Origin: Smittium mucronatum
Taxonomy: Eukaryota > Kickxellomycota > Harpellomycetes > Harpellales > Legeriomycetaceae
Assembly (NCBI GenBank): GCA_001953115.1
Contig: LSSL01003165.1
Location: 1-18,461 of the forward strand
Length of the DNA: 18,461 nucleotides
Direction of reading: 5' to 3'
Part shown: piece by piece, positions 1-10,020 of the stretch
Layout: each line of letters starts with the position of its first letter
How positions within the stretch are numbered: position 1 is the first letter of the stretch
Program-made: the position numbers and the translations under genes
Notes under the pieces: generated by a model
What the model was told of the DNA's origin: nothing
The model's input: only the letters and a program-made list of their open reading frames with translations
The model's database searches: none

Positions 1-1036
1 CAATAATTTCTTTCATAGATCTCAAAAACTTCCAAATGTATATTCGTAATTAAAAATGAATAAAATCGAAATTTTTTAATTAAGATGACTTATTATTAGA
101 AAAAAAGTAAGCATTTTTTTTAGGTTTTGGCTAAAATTTAAAGAATATAAACGTTATTATTGGTGGTTTTCTTTCAAAATATGACATTAGGCTTTAGGAA
201 AAAATTAGATTAATTTTTTTTGTTGTTTTAAAATGAGTTTTGGATATATTCCCTATTCATATCGATGTATATTTCTCAATATATTAAACATATTTAGATA
301 GTTTAATTGGTATTTTTAAAAATAAAAGCTTTAAATACTAAAATTAAGCATGATTTTTTTACCAAAATTTATTTTGGGGATTAAAAATATTGTTTGATAA
401 ATTTTACTTAATAAAGGTCTCTAAATATTAAATCGATATATTTTTAGATATTTAAGAAAGAAATATTGGTTATTATAATTAAATAAAAAATTAAGTATAA
501 TTACCTTAAGCATTAAAATATTTTCCCTAAGATTACGTTTTAGCCGGTTCCAAAAAAACTTTTATCGATAAAAAATATATTTAAAAAAATATCGAAATCA
601 AGTGTTAACGTATATTTGATAAGATTGGTTTTAGATAATATCCCAAAAATGGTTATGCGGTGGATTTATTTATATTTTATAATAAAAATTATAAATATTC
701 AAGTGATTTACATGCTATATAGTATATTTATTATCAAATAAAATATTAAAATCTAAAAATATATTATTTTTACAGGATTTTAAGATCAATTATTTTCAGT
801 AGCATATTAGTTTTTTTAAAAAAGTATATAAAGACTGAAAGTAAAATAGAGAGAGAATCTAAAATTTATCAAATGTTTAATCGCATTATTAAATAGAATA
901 ATTTTACCACATTTCAAAATTCGATTATTCTGAGCTCTATTTTGACCTGAATTATCTTTCTGTATGTGCTATCTTGTAAATCCATAAATATTTTATTAGA
1001 GAATAATCATTGATAAATCATGCATTCTCTATTAAA

Positions 1037-1052
1037 TTTTTTTTTTTTTTTT
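1037..1052. repeat. T16 homopolymer
   Basis: An uninterrupted run of 16 T residues, the longest homopolymer noted in the window. It could be the poly(A) tail scar of a minus-strand retroposed sequence, but no recognisable body abuts it. Simple slippage in AT-rich DNA is enough to explain it. Confidence 0.8.
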
Positions 1053-2323
1053 GAATATAATATATCCAAATAATAAAGATTTATCCTTGATAATATAAGT
1101 TGATAGTGCTCATATACAAAATTACTAAAATATTAAAAATATTTCAATTTTATACAAAGCCTGTATACATTTACTGTTTTTATTTCTAATCCAATAAAAC
1201 TCATTAATAATTTCTAAAACATGCACAAAATATTTTTGTTATTCTCGTTGTTCTATTATGCTTTTTGTAAGTTTATATACTTTTATCGCTATAAAAGTGG
1301 GAAATTTAATTTATAAAAGCATTTTTTTAGCTCTTTTTTTTTAATGAACTCCTTAAAAAATTGTATTAAAATAGAAATAAAACTTTAAAAATAGTATCTC
1401 ACAACCATATAAATATAGCAAGATATTGAGTGATTTTATCATTAGAAATAATAAGATTTTAAAGAAATGAAAAAAAAAACTTACTTTTTTGCAAAATTAA
1501 GGTTAAACCGGAGTGAACTAAAATTTAGAGATACAGTGGGTTTTTTTAATATATTTCGGTGCACTAATAAACCTATGCTTATTCTGATTAAATCGGAAAT
1601 TTTTAAATTTATCTTAATGAAAGGGGGGATTTTTTAGAGCTATCCTAAAATTTATCAACTAGGAACTGGGTTTTACAAGAAAAATTAACAGAATTTTCGA
1701 TTTTTTTTCTCGCTAAAAGTTTATTTATAATGAAATTTTACTTATGAAAAAAATTATTTACTTAAACGCAAAATTTTATAAATTAAATATATAATTTATA
1801 TTTGAATTTAATTATAATATATTATAATATACTTTAGCTTCAAAAATTTAACCAGAGTTTGGGCTCAATTTCTAAATATATGTGTAGACTTTATAAAAGA
1901 TTATCCTATTAATTTTTTCTTTTAATATATGTAAACTATAATAAATTATTTCAAAAACAGAGTGAAAATTGATATTGGGCTTAACTATATTTTCATCTTC
2001 GCTTTTATAGCTGTATCTACTGGTTTATTTTTTAAAATTAGTATTGATCTATTTGATGATATTTATCAATATTTTAGAATTTTTATTAAGTATTTTAACG
2101 ATTTAAAGAGTTAGGGAATAGTGGAAAGTGAATATATATTTATTATTTTTTGATCTTGATTATTGGGGGTTTGATAAATTTAGTATGGAATTTTTTTTTA
2201 TTCTCAGATATAATATGGTGAACCTATTTTTCTGGAAAAAAAGAAACACCTTCAATTTTAAATTTTGAATTTAATGATGGAAGAATATTAATACTTATAA
2301 AAAAATTCGTTTTTTAGCAATTA

Positions 2324-2354
2324 TTAATTGGTTTAATTGGTTTAATTGGTTTAA
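2324..2354. repeat. 9-bp tandem repeat (TTAATTGGT)
   Basis: About 3.4 perfect copies of the 9-bp unit TTAATTGGT lie head to tail. This is a minisatellite-like slippage repeat in noncoding DNA, with no associated feature. Confidence 0.85.
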
Positions 2355-4837
2355 AAATTAAATTTGTATACTTATAAGGCTTTTTATACAGTAGAAACAT
2401 TTTATATATAGATTAGTGATTTTTAAATGAATAAATCTAATATTTATATTTATATAAGAACAGATTAAAAAAAAATCAATGTATAATTTTTCCATCGGTT
2501 TCATTCCTGAATAAACCATGAACCATTTTCTCGCTTTTTAATAATAAATAACTTTTCTAAAATAAAACCTGAAAATCAGATAAAAATTTAAAAGCGGTTA
2601 TTTAAACTTTCTTTAAAATCAATGTGTATTTAAAATAATGCTTATAATTTAAAAATATGTAGTTTATATTTATTATTTAGTTTAAATTGTTGAAAAATGA
2701 GAAATTTTCACGAAATTTCAATACATTTTTATAAGATAAATTCTGAAAACTATAATTAGGATATACTTTTTTCTTTGAAATTTATACACACATATATATA
2801 CATTTATTATTAATATAATTAACAGATAATCATGATTATAAAAAAATAGGATCCCAAATTCAGGATTTTGGTATAAATTTTTATATATTTTAAAAATATT
2901 CTATATGATCATGAAACATCTAAATATAGATAAGCTTAATTAAATGAGGGTTTTATTTCATTAATACGTATATAACTTAGCTTATTTCAATCTCAATAAA
3001 AAAAATTTCGGATAAATTGAACATAAGTTATTATTTATTATATAAATATAAAATCCAATAAAAGTATTTAAATATTTGAGTTTTATTCAACAAAATTTCC
3101 GAAATTTTCATTCTAAAACCCATGCATGAAAAATTCATTATTTTTAATTTAATAAAAATGCATTAAATATTTTTTTAGTAGTTTTATATTTTTTTAAAAA
3201 GTATTAAGAGACTATTTTATTTATTATTTTCGGTATATTACAAAGTTACAAGTTCATACATAATTTTAACATATTTTACGAGGTTTCTACAATAAAATAG
3301 CCCAATAAAAGTACTGAAATTTTTATTTTCGTTTGCTTAATTTAACTATTATTTATTAAAAATAATTTATAGTGTTTATATATTAAATCAAGTTCATAAT
3401 AATATTTAATAAATAAATTGTTATACTCTATTTTTAATAATACCGGATTCCCGAGATGGGTGTATAGTAAGGTTACAGTTATTTGAAACAATAAATGTAT
3501 CGTTTATGTACTAATTAAACTCTAAAAATGATCTTATTTTTTAATATTGAAGCCCAGTAAAGCTATTTAACCACCCTTAAAAAAATTAGTTAATTATCCT
3601 TAATGAATCTAAATTTGAGTTATGTTTATAATATACTAGTTTAAATTCGATTTCTTAACCAAAAATAAGTCATATGGACAGCGATAAACTCTATTTTCCC
3701 GATTTTAATACGATATAAAAAATACTGAATTACATATAATTTATTTTCTTCTGTATTTTTTAAAAGAAAATTTACACATCTATCCATATACTCGAAAAAT
3801 ATCAATTTAAATTATATGTCATTATTTTATCCCACCTAAAATAGAAAAAAAACATTTTTGATGCGGTAAAATACCATTTAAACGCATTATTTCTTGTTAT
3901 AACGAGATTATAAAGCCTTAGATTCTCTTAAATCAACTTTGAATCCCTAAAAATATTTATTTGAGGTATAAATATCAATAATATATCTAGACAATTGGAA
4001 GAAAACACTATTTATTAATGTGATTAGACTTTTGAAACCAAATAATAATAATAATTTTTTTTTCTTTTTATAATTTTTTTATCCTTGAAAATCAGTTTTC
4101 TCATCCAGAATTAAATTTTAAATCGCAAAATATATTATATTATGTTCGATATACTTTAAATTAATCAAAAATAATTAACCTAGATCTTTATTTTTAGTTT
4201 AGATATCCTCCCATTAATTATATGCATAAATTATAATGCATAATTTAACAAAGAAATCAAACCGCTGATCAAATAAAAGTTAATAAACAAATAAATAATG
4301 AGGTTTAGATGATTTTCATAGAGTTTTTCAAAGTATCTATCCTTTTATATAGCGCTAATTTCAAACTTTTTTTAGAATATTAAAATTTATCTGATATTAT
4401 CATCAATACCATAAACTCTATATCAAACTCTTTGAAATTTTGAGGCTTATTTTTGAAAATTAAGTTGAGAACTTTGGATTTTTTTTATCGTTTTTTTTTT
4501 TAAAAAATAACAAAGTTACCGATTTTATCAAATAAAAGTATCTATAAATCAATAAAAGTTACATCAAAATGATTATTATATAAAAATATGATATATTTAT
4601 ATCACAATAATATATTATGGATTTTTAGATAAAAAAAACAAGGACGTTTTATTTTCGAAATCTTTAGTCAATGGTTAATCAATAAATTATGTTTCAGAAG
4701 AGCTTGTAATAAATCACAGCACTTCCAGAAAAATAACATAAAAAAAAAACCAAGATGAAATTTATGATAAAGATGCTTCAAATTGTGGATATTTTTATAT
4801 TGAGAATCTCAAAATTTGTGACGCTAATTGGCTACCA

Positions 4838-5230
4838 AGAAAGCTTAGTTACAGATTTTTTAATTAAAAAATATATTATAGTAAGCGAGATCCTGAAATT
4901 TATCTTGAAAAAATAAGAGAAGTTATGATTTTAAAGGACTGAATAAATATTTCTTTGAATTTAGTCGATATTGGCTTAAAAAAACCGAGTTAAAAAACAG
5001 AAAAGGGTTATAATTTATTGATATAGTAAAATTTTTTGAAAAAAATCAGAAAGAGAGGATTTTTTCGATATATTTTACCTCCAATTTTTCCACTGAGAAA
5101 GATAAATTTATCTCTATTTGCCAGTCTGGCTTCAATTAAAATTTAAGAGAAGCTCAAGCCAGATCACTTTCAATAATGAGAGCCTCAATATTTTTGTATA
5201 AAAATAGAGGATAAAGGTGAAACCGATTTT
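4838..5230 (+). pseudogene. Decayed coding sequence, unassigned
   Basis: Codon-like reading frames rise above the local AT background here. One frame runs from 4838 to about 4990 with stops at 4865 and 4940. After a frame change, a second runs from 5017 to 5214 with one stop at 5134. The inferred residues are mixed and charged, with Arg, Glu, Gln and Cys (for example NLREAQARSLSIMRA near 5137-5181), rather than the Lys/Asn/Ile/Phe mix that random AT-rich DNA yields. I do not recognise a family. It may be a remnant of a mobile element or of a host gene. Low confidence, because the case rests on residue composition and few stops only. Confidence 0.25.
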
Positions 5231-6120
5231 AGCCATTAATTAAAAATTGTTGAGAAATGCAAAATAATTGCTGAAAGATCTGTAAACTTGGAAATTTTTG
5301 TCTAATTCATATCCGAATTCATGGAAAAATTTATCAATCAACCGTAATTAAGTTGCACATTGTGATCTTGAACTGATACAGAATACAAAGTTCGCCAAAA
5401 AAAAACAAATGTTATTATCGAAGGGTCTGAATGAATTTCAAATTTTTTACCGCCATATCCTTACATTATTTACCTAGCAGAGAATAAATTTAATAAGTCG
5501 AATAATATTTTTAGGTTGGGCCATTTATAGCTACAATATAATTTTTCAAAATTAAAAATTGAGTAACCAGATAAAAAAATATTTTCTAACTTCAAAATCA
5601 GTATTTATAGGTCGAAATATGATTCATAATTATGTAAATCAATACAAAATAGTTTTGTATTTTTTCTATTTGTTAATAATAATAGTTATGTTACACAAGG
5701 GTGTATTTTTGCTGATTTTTTTGACATATTTATTTTATGATAAGACGTTATATATATTGTAAGATTTATTACTAGATCTATTTAAAATACGTAAAAAAAC
5801 GTATAAAAGGGTATGTTAAGTTTTTTCCTTTAAAAAAGGGTTGGTTTTTTTTAAAAAAATAAAAAAATCAAATATTCAAACATCTATACTTTTGTAAAAT
5901 GAAAATTGAATGGACATATACAGGCGATACAACTCCAGTAGAGGATGATAATTTTTTATAAAAATTGAAAATTTTAACCAAGAGTACTTTGAAGAATTAT
6001 TCACAAGTTATATTTTGCTGCAAAAATTTTAAATCTTTAAACTGCCTTTTTATGACCAGAATAGACAAATATAATGATTTATCTAGTAGGGTATATGAAT
6101 AATAAAAAAAGCTAGGTTAG
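5231..6120. other. Intergenic, no supported gene
   Basis: The only open stretch is a short hydrophobic frame around 5559-5762. It starts at TTG, is rich in Phe/Leu/Ile/Tyr as expected from translated AT-rich DNA, and has no recognisable motif. I do not call it a gene. Nothing else was seen here. Confidence 0.5.
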
Positions 6121-6504
6121 TTTAAATCTAACTCAGAGATCTCTTTTCTGTTGAATCATTTTGTTTATGTTGAATTCTTTCTTCTGCGAATCATTCGGGC
6201 CAGTAAAATCACACAATCAATTATTTTATAAAATATAACCAATAAAAAAAACGGAGCAGAATTTTTGTCTCAATTTACTCAATTTTGGATGCATAATTGC
6301 TCTTGCTTTATTGATTTTGATTCGTATCCACAAATTTGTCTCAATTTACGCAACTTAGTATAAAAAAATTTGGATAAAAAAATATTTAACCATATTTTTA
6401 AGAAAAATCTAAGTGAACCAGAAAATCTGCGTACTTCACTAAAGAACACACTTCAAGAAGCAGTTGAGAATATTACAAGGAATAATATAATCGGCTATTT
6501 TTAA
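6121..6504 (+). pseudogene. Possible DDE transposase C-terminal relic
   Basis: One reading frame stays largely open from 6121 to 6504, broken only by stops at 6229 and 6358-6363, and ends with a stop at 6502-6504. Its last section (6364-6501) reads as a Lys-rich segment followed by ENLRTSLKNTLQEAVENITR and a terminal IIGYF. In Tc1/mariner and related DDE transposases, the C-terminus after the catalytic core often has a helix of the type LR..L..A...IT...I.GY, and I infer a relic of that kind. No catalytic Asp/Glu context can be identified. The match is short, so any other helical protein fragment remains possible. Confidence 0.28.
6264..6349. repeat. Short direct repeat TTTGTCTCAATTTAC
   Basis: The 15-bp word TTTGTCTCAATTTAC occurs at 6264-6278 and again at 6335-6349, 71 bp apart, followed by similar but non-identical bases (TCAATTTTGG and GCAACTTAG). 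It lies inside the decayed open frame at 6121-6504, so it may be a local duplication within an old element. Confidence 0.75.
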
Positions 6505-7490
6505 CACACGAATAGAAAAACCAGAATTTAAATTAGTGTGGATATTTTAATTTTAATTCACATTTAAACTATTTTATTTTCTTTAGAATTAGTTTTATGG
6601 TGATATTACATTATCACTTCGTTTACGATTATATCGGGAAAAAAAATTCAAATTAAATCAATCAGATAATTAATTATTATATATATTTTAATTATGGTTT
6701 GGGTGAACGAATTGAAATTTCGCTTTTAATCGAAAAATTATCACAGGAGTTTGAAATATTTTTATCTTTTTAATTTTAAAGTGCTCATTTTTTAAATTGA
6801 TCAGCCTTTGGATTGAAAAATGCACATCCAATAATTCAAACTTGATGAGTTTTTTTGTTTAATGTGCTCTTTTCTAATATTAAAGTTCACATTTTTTCCT
6901 GAAAGTTCTGTGATATCGAATTAAACGGCTATTTAAGTAAAATGGAGTTTATTTCAAATAAAAATAGTTATTAGAGTTTAAATAAATATATCCGAAAATT
7001 TATTTTGGTTTAATATCAATCCGATTTAGTGGTATAATCGCCTCGTATTTTTATATCTAATCATATTGATATAATTATTTTAATCTAAAATTCTAAATTA
7101 TTTTTAATTTTTGTTTATATTTTTCGAAAAGTTATGTTACTGAAACAAGCACACAAATAGCATTGGACACCCAGAGACTGGGGTGAAATTAATTTCAGAT
7201 ATCACACTAGACATATATTCTCATTATTTTAATTTTAAAACTTTTGGATTGAAATTTATTGATACTTATATAGTTTAGAGTATAAATATCAATAAATCAC
7301 ACTATTTTCGAAAGTTTGGCATAATATTTTCTTTCTGTTGCATAAAAGCTTTACTGACACATGTTGTTATTTTAGCGCTTTTAAATTCACAATAATATTT
7401 TGTAACTTTTAATATATATATTTTTGTATTTTTTGATTCGTTTTTAATAGATTTTAGAGGTTAAGATTGATATGCAATTATATATTTTAA
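6505..7490. other. Intergenic, nothing recognised
   Basis: AT-rich sequence with scattered stops in all frames. I see no motif, repeat or RNA structure I can support. A small GC-richer patch near 7140-7210 has no recognisable content. Confidence 0.5.
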
Positions 7491-7500
7491 GTCATGTTTA

Positions 7501-7650
7501 GATTTCACCAAATCAGCTTGATATCTTTTCAATGAAGTCATAAGGATCATTATTGGATCATCTTATTGATTGTTTTAGCTTATGTGAAGTGCCACCTAAA
7601 TATGCAATTATAATTTTTATAGGATCTTTAACTGTTGCAATTTTGAACAT
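7501..7650 (-). pseudogene. Possible Ty3/gypsy-type gag fragment, decayed
   Basis: On the minus strand, reading from 7650 down to 7501, a 50-codon frame contains two TGA stops and otherwise mixed, protein-like residues. It reads as a VKDPIKI segment, a Leu-Gly-Gly, a gap with Lys/Gln, then NDPYDFIEKI and FGEI at the end. Ty3/gypsy gag proteins typically show D..KI.....L.G.A..W followed by ...(D/E)F...(F/I)...FG, which this resembles in order and spacing. Both TGA codons could derive from TGG by one transition. No zinc knuckle, protease or reverse transcriptase could be placed beside it. Treat it as a tentative retrotransposon relic. Confidence 0.3.
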
Positions 7651-8018
7651 AGAGCTAGATTAACTCATTGTCTTTTGTAGCAGTAAATCAGTTTTTTTTT
7701 GGATACAGAGTTTCCTTTTTAGCCCACTTTTAGCTTCGCCTCTAGTAAGCTATATTAAAAATAGCTTTCACAGTTTTTTTTTTGAAAAAATAAACATATT
7801 TACTTGTTTTTTATTTTTCAGTTTGGATCTTTTTTTATTTCAAAAATAGAGGATATTATCTTTTATTGATTTTACTAGTGGATTAACTCATATGTCTCTA
7901 CGCTTATTAAGCACTCCGATTCGATATACTATACTAACTGCATTTGCCAATTTCAAGTTTTACCCAGTGAATTTTCATTTAGTTGAGTGGAAATCAAAGC
8001 AACATAAATATTGGGAAT
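7651..8018. other. Decayed intergenic sequence, nothing assigned
   Basis: No open frame of note. If the minus-strand gag-like relic is real, its 5' leader and LTR would be expected in this direction (higher coordinates). No PBS-like tRNA complement or TG...CA bounded repeat could be recognised. Confidence 0.4.
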
Positions 8019-8059
8019 GAAAATTGCGCAAAATGGCACACTGGCAATGAAAAAGTTAA
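8019..8059 (-). repeat. TTAA-linked transposon end X (body to the left)
   Basis: The sequence ending ...ACTGGCAATGAAAAAG is followed directly by TTAA at 8056-8059. Read outward-in on the minus strand it begins TTAA then CTTTTTCATTGCCAGT, and matches end Y at 8507 in 13 of the first 16 bases. The similarity continues with one gap through a (C)ATTTTG.GC stretch. TTAA plus a C-rich, CTTTC-containing terminus is the hallmark of piggyBac-superfamily elements. The element body would lie to the left, but no partner left end was found within the upstream few kilobases. Confidence 0.5.
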
Positions 8060-8170
8060 TGAATCGATTTTTTGTTAGAATTTCTTAATTGTCAGTATTA
8101 TAGTAATTTGCTTATTGAATGCTGGTTTATCAAATTTATTGGCAGACGTTGATAATAATACTTCCATGAT

Positions 8171-8513
8171 GTTTAACTCTTTCAATTTTATTTATCCTGA
8201 AGGAATTGGGCTCTGACTAGGAGCTCAGTAGCTTCAATGAACTATTGTTCATTGACAAAGAGCTTATTCTTGATTGCACGTAACCTCAGTCATCCAGCCT
8301 ACTTGTAGCAATACCAGGGTATTATTTGGTGGTTGGTAGATTGCACCCTTTTCCCGTAGGTACGCAGCCTGTAGTCCGGCAGAGGAACTTATTGTAGTTA
8401 GGATAATAGTTTTTTCTATACGACTTTTTTTTTTTTCACATTTTTTTAGTACTATTTTTAATGACGTATTTTAAAATAAAATTCCGTAAAAAAAAATAGA
8501 GTTTAACTCTTTC
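8171..8513 (+). repeat. 13-bp direct repeats GTTTAACTCTTTC
   Basis: GTTTAACTCTTTC occurs at 8171-8183 and 8501-8513, exactly 330 bp apart. Both copies contain TTAA followed by CTCTTTC. The second copy is the start of the transposon-like end Y. The first diverges immediately afterwards. They bracket the GC-richer island at 8190-8395. Confidence 0.7.
8190..8395. other. GC-richer, stem-loop-containing island
   Basis: This ~200-bp stretch has visibly higher GC than its surroundings and no coding frame I can defend. It contains a perfect 9-bp inverted repeat with a 4-nt loop (TCAATGAAC and GTTCATTGA, 8234-8255), a 6-bp one (AATACC and GGTATT, 8310-8323), and an imperfect pair GGGCTC/GAGCTC near 8210-8226. 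It could be part of an LTR, a SINE-like or MITE body, or a structured noncoding transcript. I found no A/B box, so no tRNA-derived origin can be asserted. Confidence 0.4.
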
Positions 8514-8546
8514 GCTGCCAGTGGGCATTTTGTGCCATTTTCACGG
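8503..8546 (+). repeat. TTAA-linked transposon end Y (body to the right)
   Basis: TTAA at 8503-8506 is followed by CTCTTTCGCTGCCAGTGGGC and then an ATTTTGTGCC stretch up to 8546. It resembles the inverted end X (13/16 over the first 16 bases) and end Z at 15155 (12/16). At 8547 another TTAA begins the separate element at 8551-9643. That element may therefore have inserted 40 bp inside an older element of the Y family. This is a nested insertion inferred from order only. Confidence 0.5.
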
Positions 8547-9647
8547 TTAACCCTTTCAGGGGAAATGGTACAAAAAATGGCATTCATTTTTTGCTTAATG
8601 ATATAATTAGTTTAATACTGTTTGTATTACATTGGGTCTCTTATTAATATAGACCAATTAGAAATGTAGATATATACAAATAGGGTGAGGCACAAATTTG
8701 GGCCCGAAAAGTGTCAATATTTATGCTCTCTTGATAACAATGTAAACAATTAGTATTCTATTGGCCAAATTGTTTAAGTTGGTAGATGTATTTATAAATA
8801 TTTAGCAAATCGGATTACTTGAAATAAATGGAGACGTAAAGGTTAAATTATAATTTGGCCAATGATACCTTAAATATGAAAAAGCCCGAGTCCTTAAAAA
8901 TACTACAATTATCCCTCAAAAACGTATTAGAGGTGCCTTTAAATTTGAATGAATTAGATGACAGAGATATGGAGATTGTAGTGATATATAATAAAAGATT
9001 TCAATAAATTAGATCCGATTCCACTTCTCCTTGTGATATTTCTCCTTTTAGCTTTTTCTTATTCATACCCGCTAATTGAAACAAAAAAAAACAATTATCC
9101 TAGTTCAATATCGATCAAATACGGGCTTTTTGTAATAATTTTCGCAGACTTTCATTTAAAAGCTTTGTACTGTTTTTTATATATTTTGGAACAAATAGAA
9201 TAGGAGGGAAAGGGATTGTAAAAAATGTCATAAAATTACATTGGAAGAAAGGGAAGTTGGAAATGAAGATTGGAAGAAATACTGACACCATTGCATGACC
9301 AGTGATTTTTAGCAGGAATAAAAATTTCACTATTTCGAAGTTTTACTGGCAGCTTATATTCTCTAAAATAATGTTGGAAGAAAACAAACCAATTAAAGCA
9401 TATAAATGGATCAGATTTGGTCACAGGTGACTTTGTTGAGGTGCCTGAAAGACAATAAACCTGACGAAACGTTGATTATTAACTCTTTATAAGATGGTTG
9501 TACAAAAACTGCCTTCGTTTTTTGGTCAATGTAATCAAATATTAAAAATATACTTTAATAATTGGATTAATTTTCAATATATCGAATAGAAAATGAAAAA
9601 TTTGACAAATAAAAATATAATGCACCTATGAGCCCAGAAAGGGTTAA
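8547..9647 (+). mobile_element. piggyBac-like element, internally deleted (~1.1 kb)
   Basis: The body at 8551-9643 is flanked on both sides by TTAA (8547-8550 and 9644-9647), the target site used by piggyBac-superfamily DNA transposons. The left terminus starts CCCTTTCAGGGG. The right terminus, reverse complemented, starts CCCTTTCTGGGC, and both continue with a diverged AT.GGT.CA segment. Inside, on the + strand, lie fragments matching the N-terminal acidic region and the C-terminal part of a piggyBac transposase, with the catalytic core missing. At 1.1 kb it is roughly half the size of a usual complete element. It cannot encode active transposase. Termini that keep recognisable similarity would be consistent with former mobilisation in trans. 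Confidence 0.6.
8876..9458 (+). pseudogene. piggyBac-type transposase remnant
   Basis: Several collinear fragments survive in different frames. (1) 8876-9004 is an ATG-initiated 43-codon frame ending in an acidic patch (NELDDRDMEI), like the acidic N-termini of piggyBac transposases. (2) 9104-9295 is a 64-codon frame with an NNF segment resembling the family's DNF(Y/F)TS, then GTNRIGGKG resembling GT.R.NRKG, and then a KLHWKKGKLE segment. (3) Around 9290-9310 an HDQ, roughly where a W.D is expected, appears in another frame. (4) 9423-9455 gives a GDFVEVPE segment resembling the ...V.VP.P that precedes YN..MGGVD. The DDE catalytic region expected between fragments 1 and 2 is absent. The product is certainly non-functional. 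The family call rests on motif order plus the TTAA flanks. Confidence 0.55.
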
Positions 9648-9699
9648 ATTAATCCTAAAATAAACATAAATCAATATATCGCCAGTATTCTACGCCAAT

Positions 9700-10020
9700 T
9701 TTGGTTCGCTAAATCTTGAAAAGAGTTGTTTATTAGCTTATAAAAAAAGCCAATGGGATGTAAATTGATTTCCAGATCAAAGAAAAGCATCATAAAAATA
9801 TACCATAAATAATTCTACAGTTTAATCTGTTGGCATTCTAAAAGTTTATAGTTGTTCGATTCTTTCTTTGCGGGCCTGGCTTTCGCGCTTCGATTTGTTA
9901 AATCTTGTGAATTATATTTGGTCGTTAATGAAAATAGCCAATAATTTTAGATTTTTAAAAAGTAAATAAAAATAGCATAAATATTAGCCATAAATTATTG
10001 CACAATTTGGTCTGTTGGAG
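9700..10020. repeat. Diverged direct repeat, ~185-bp period
   Basis: Two segments align without gaps over 43 bp at 33 identical positions: 9791-9833 and 9976-10018, both beginning CATAAA and ending TCTGTTGG. The similarity extends upstream with small indels, through AGCCAAT and TAAATCTTG (9710-9718 and 9899-9907). The units therefore run roughly 9700-9835 and 9889-10020. This is an old tandem duplication in noncoding DNA. Its source is unknown. Confidence 0.65.

Larger units (their letters stand above)
1..4680. other. AT-rich intergenic DNA, no gene seen
   Basis: This stretch is overwhelmingly A and T, with frequent stops in all six frames and no open frame of useful length. I see no protein motif, tRNA-like cloverleaf or long repeat in it. 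It holds only homopolymer runs, one short tandem repeat (2324-2354) and a recurring short word AATAAAAGT between about 3.05 and 4.56 kb. The composition resembles an AT-rich isochore or long-decayed repeat DNA, but the sequence alone does not show which. Confidence 0.7.

Noticed and set aside
2324..2354. Telomere-like repeat
   Set aside because: The 9-bp unit TTAATTGGT has only about three copies, is internal, and does not match a TTAGGG-type repeat.
5559..5762. 67-codon hydrophobic open frame on the + strand
   Set aside because: It begins at TTG. Its residues are the Phe/Leu/Ile/Tyr/Lys mix that AT-rich DNA produces by chance, and there is no motif or gene-like context.
8280..8395. tRNA- or SINE-like sequence in the GC-richer island
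   Set aside because: No cloverleaf, no A box and no GGTTCRANNCC B box could be found on either strand.
9115..9424. Two minus-strand open frames
   Set aside because: They lie opposite the piggyBac-type transposase remnant on the + strand, whose motifs explain the composition. The minus-strand products show no motif.
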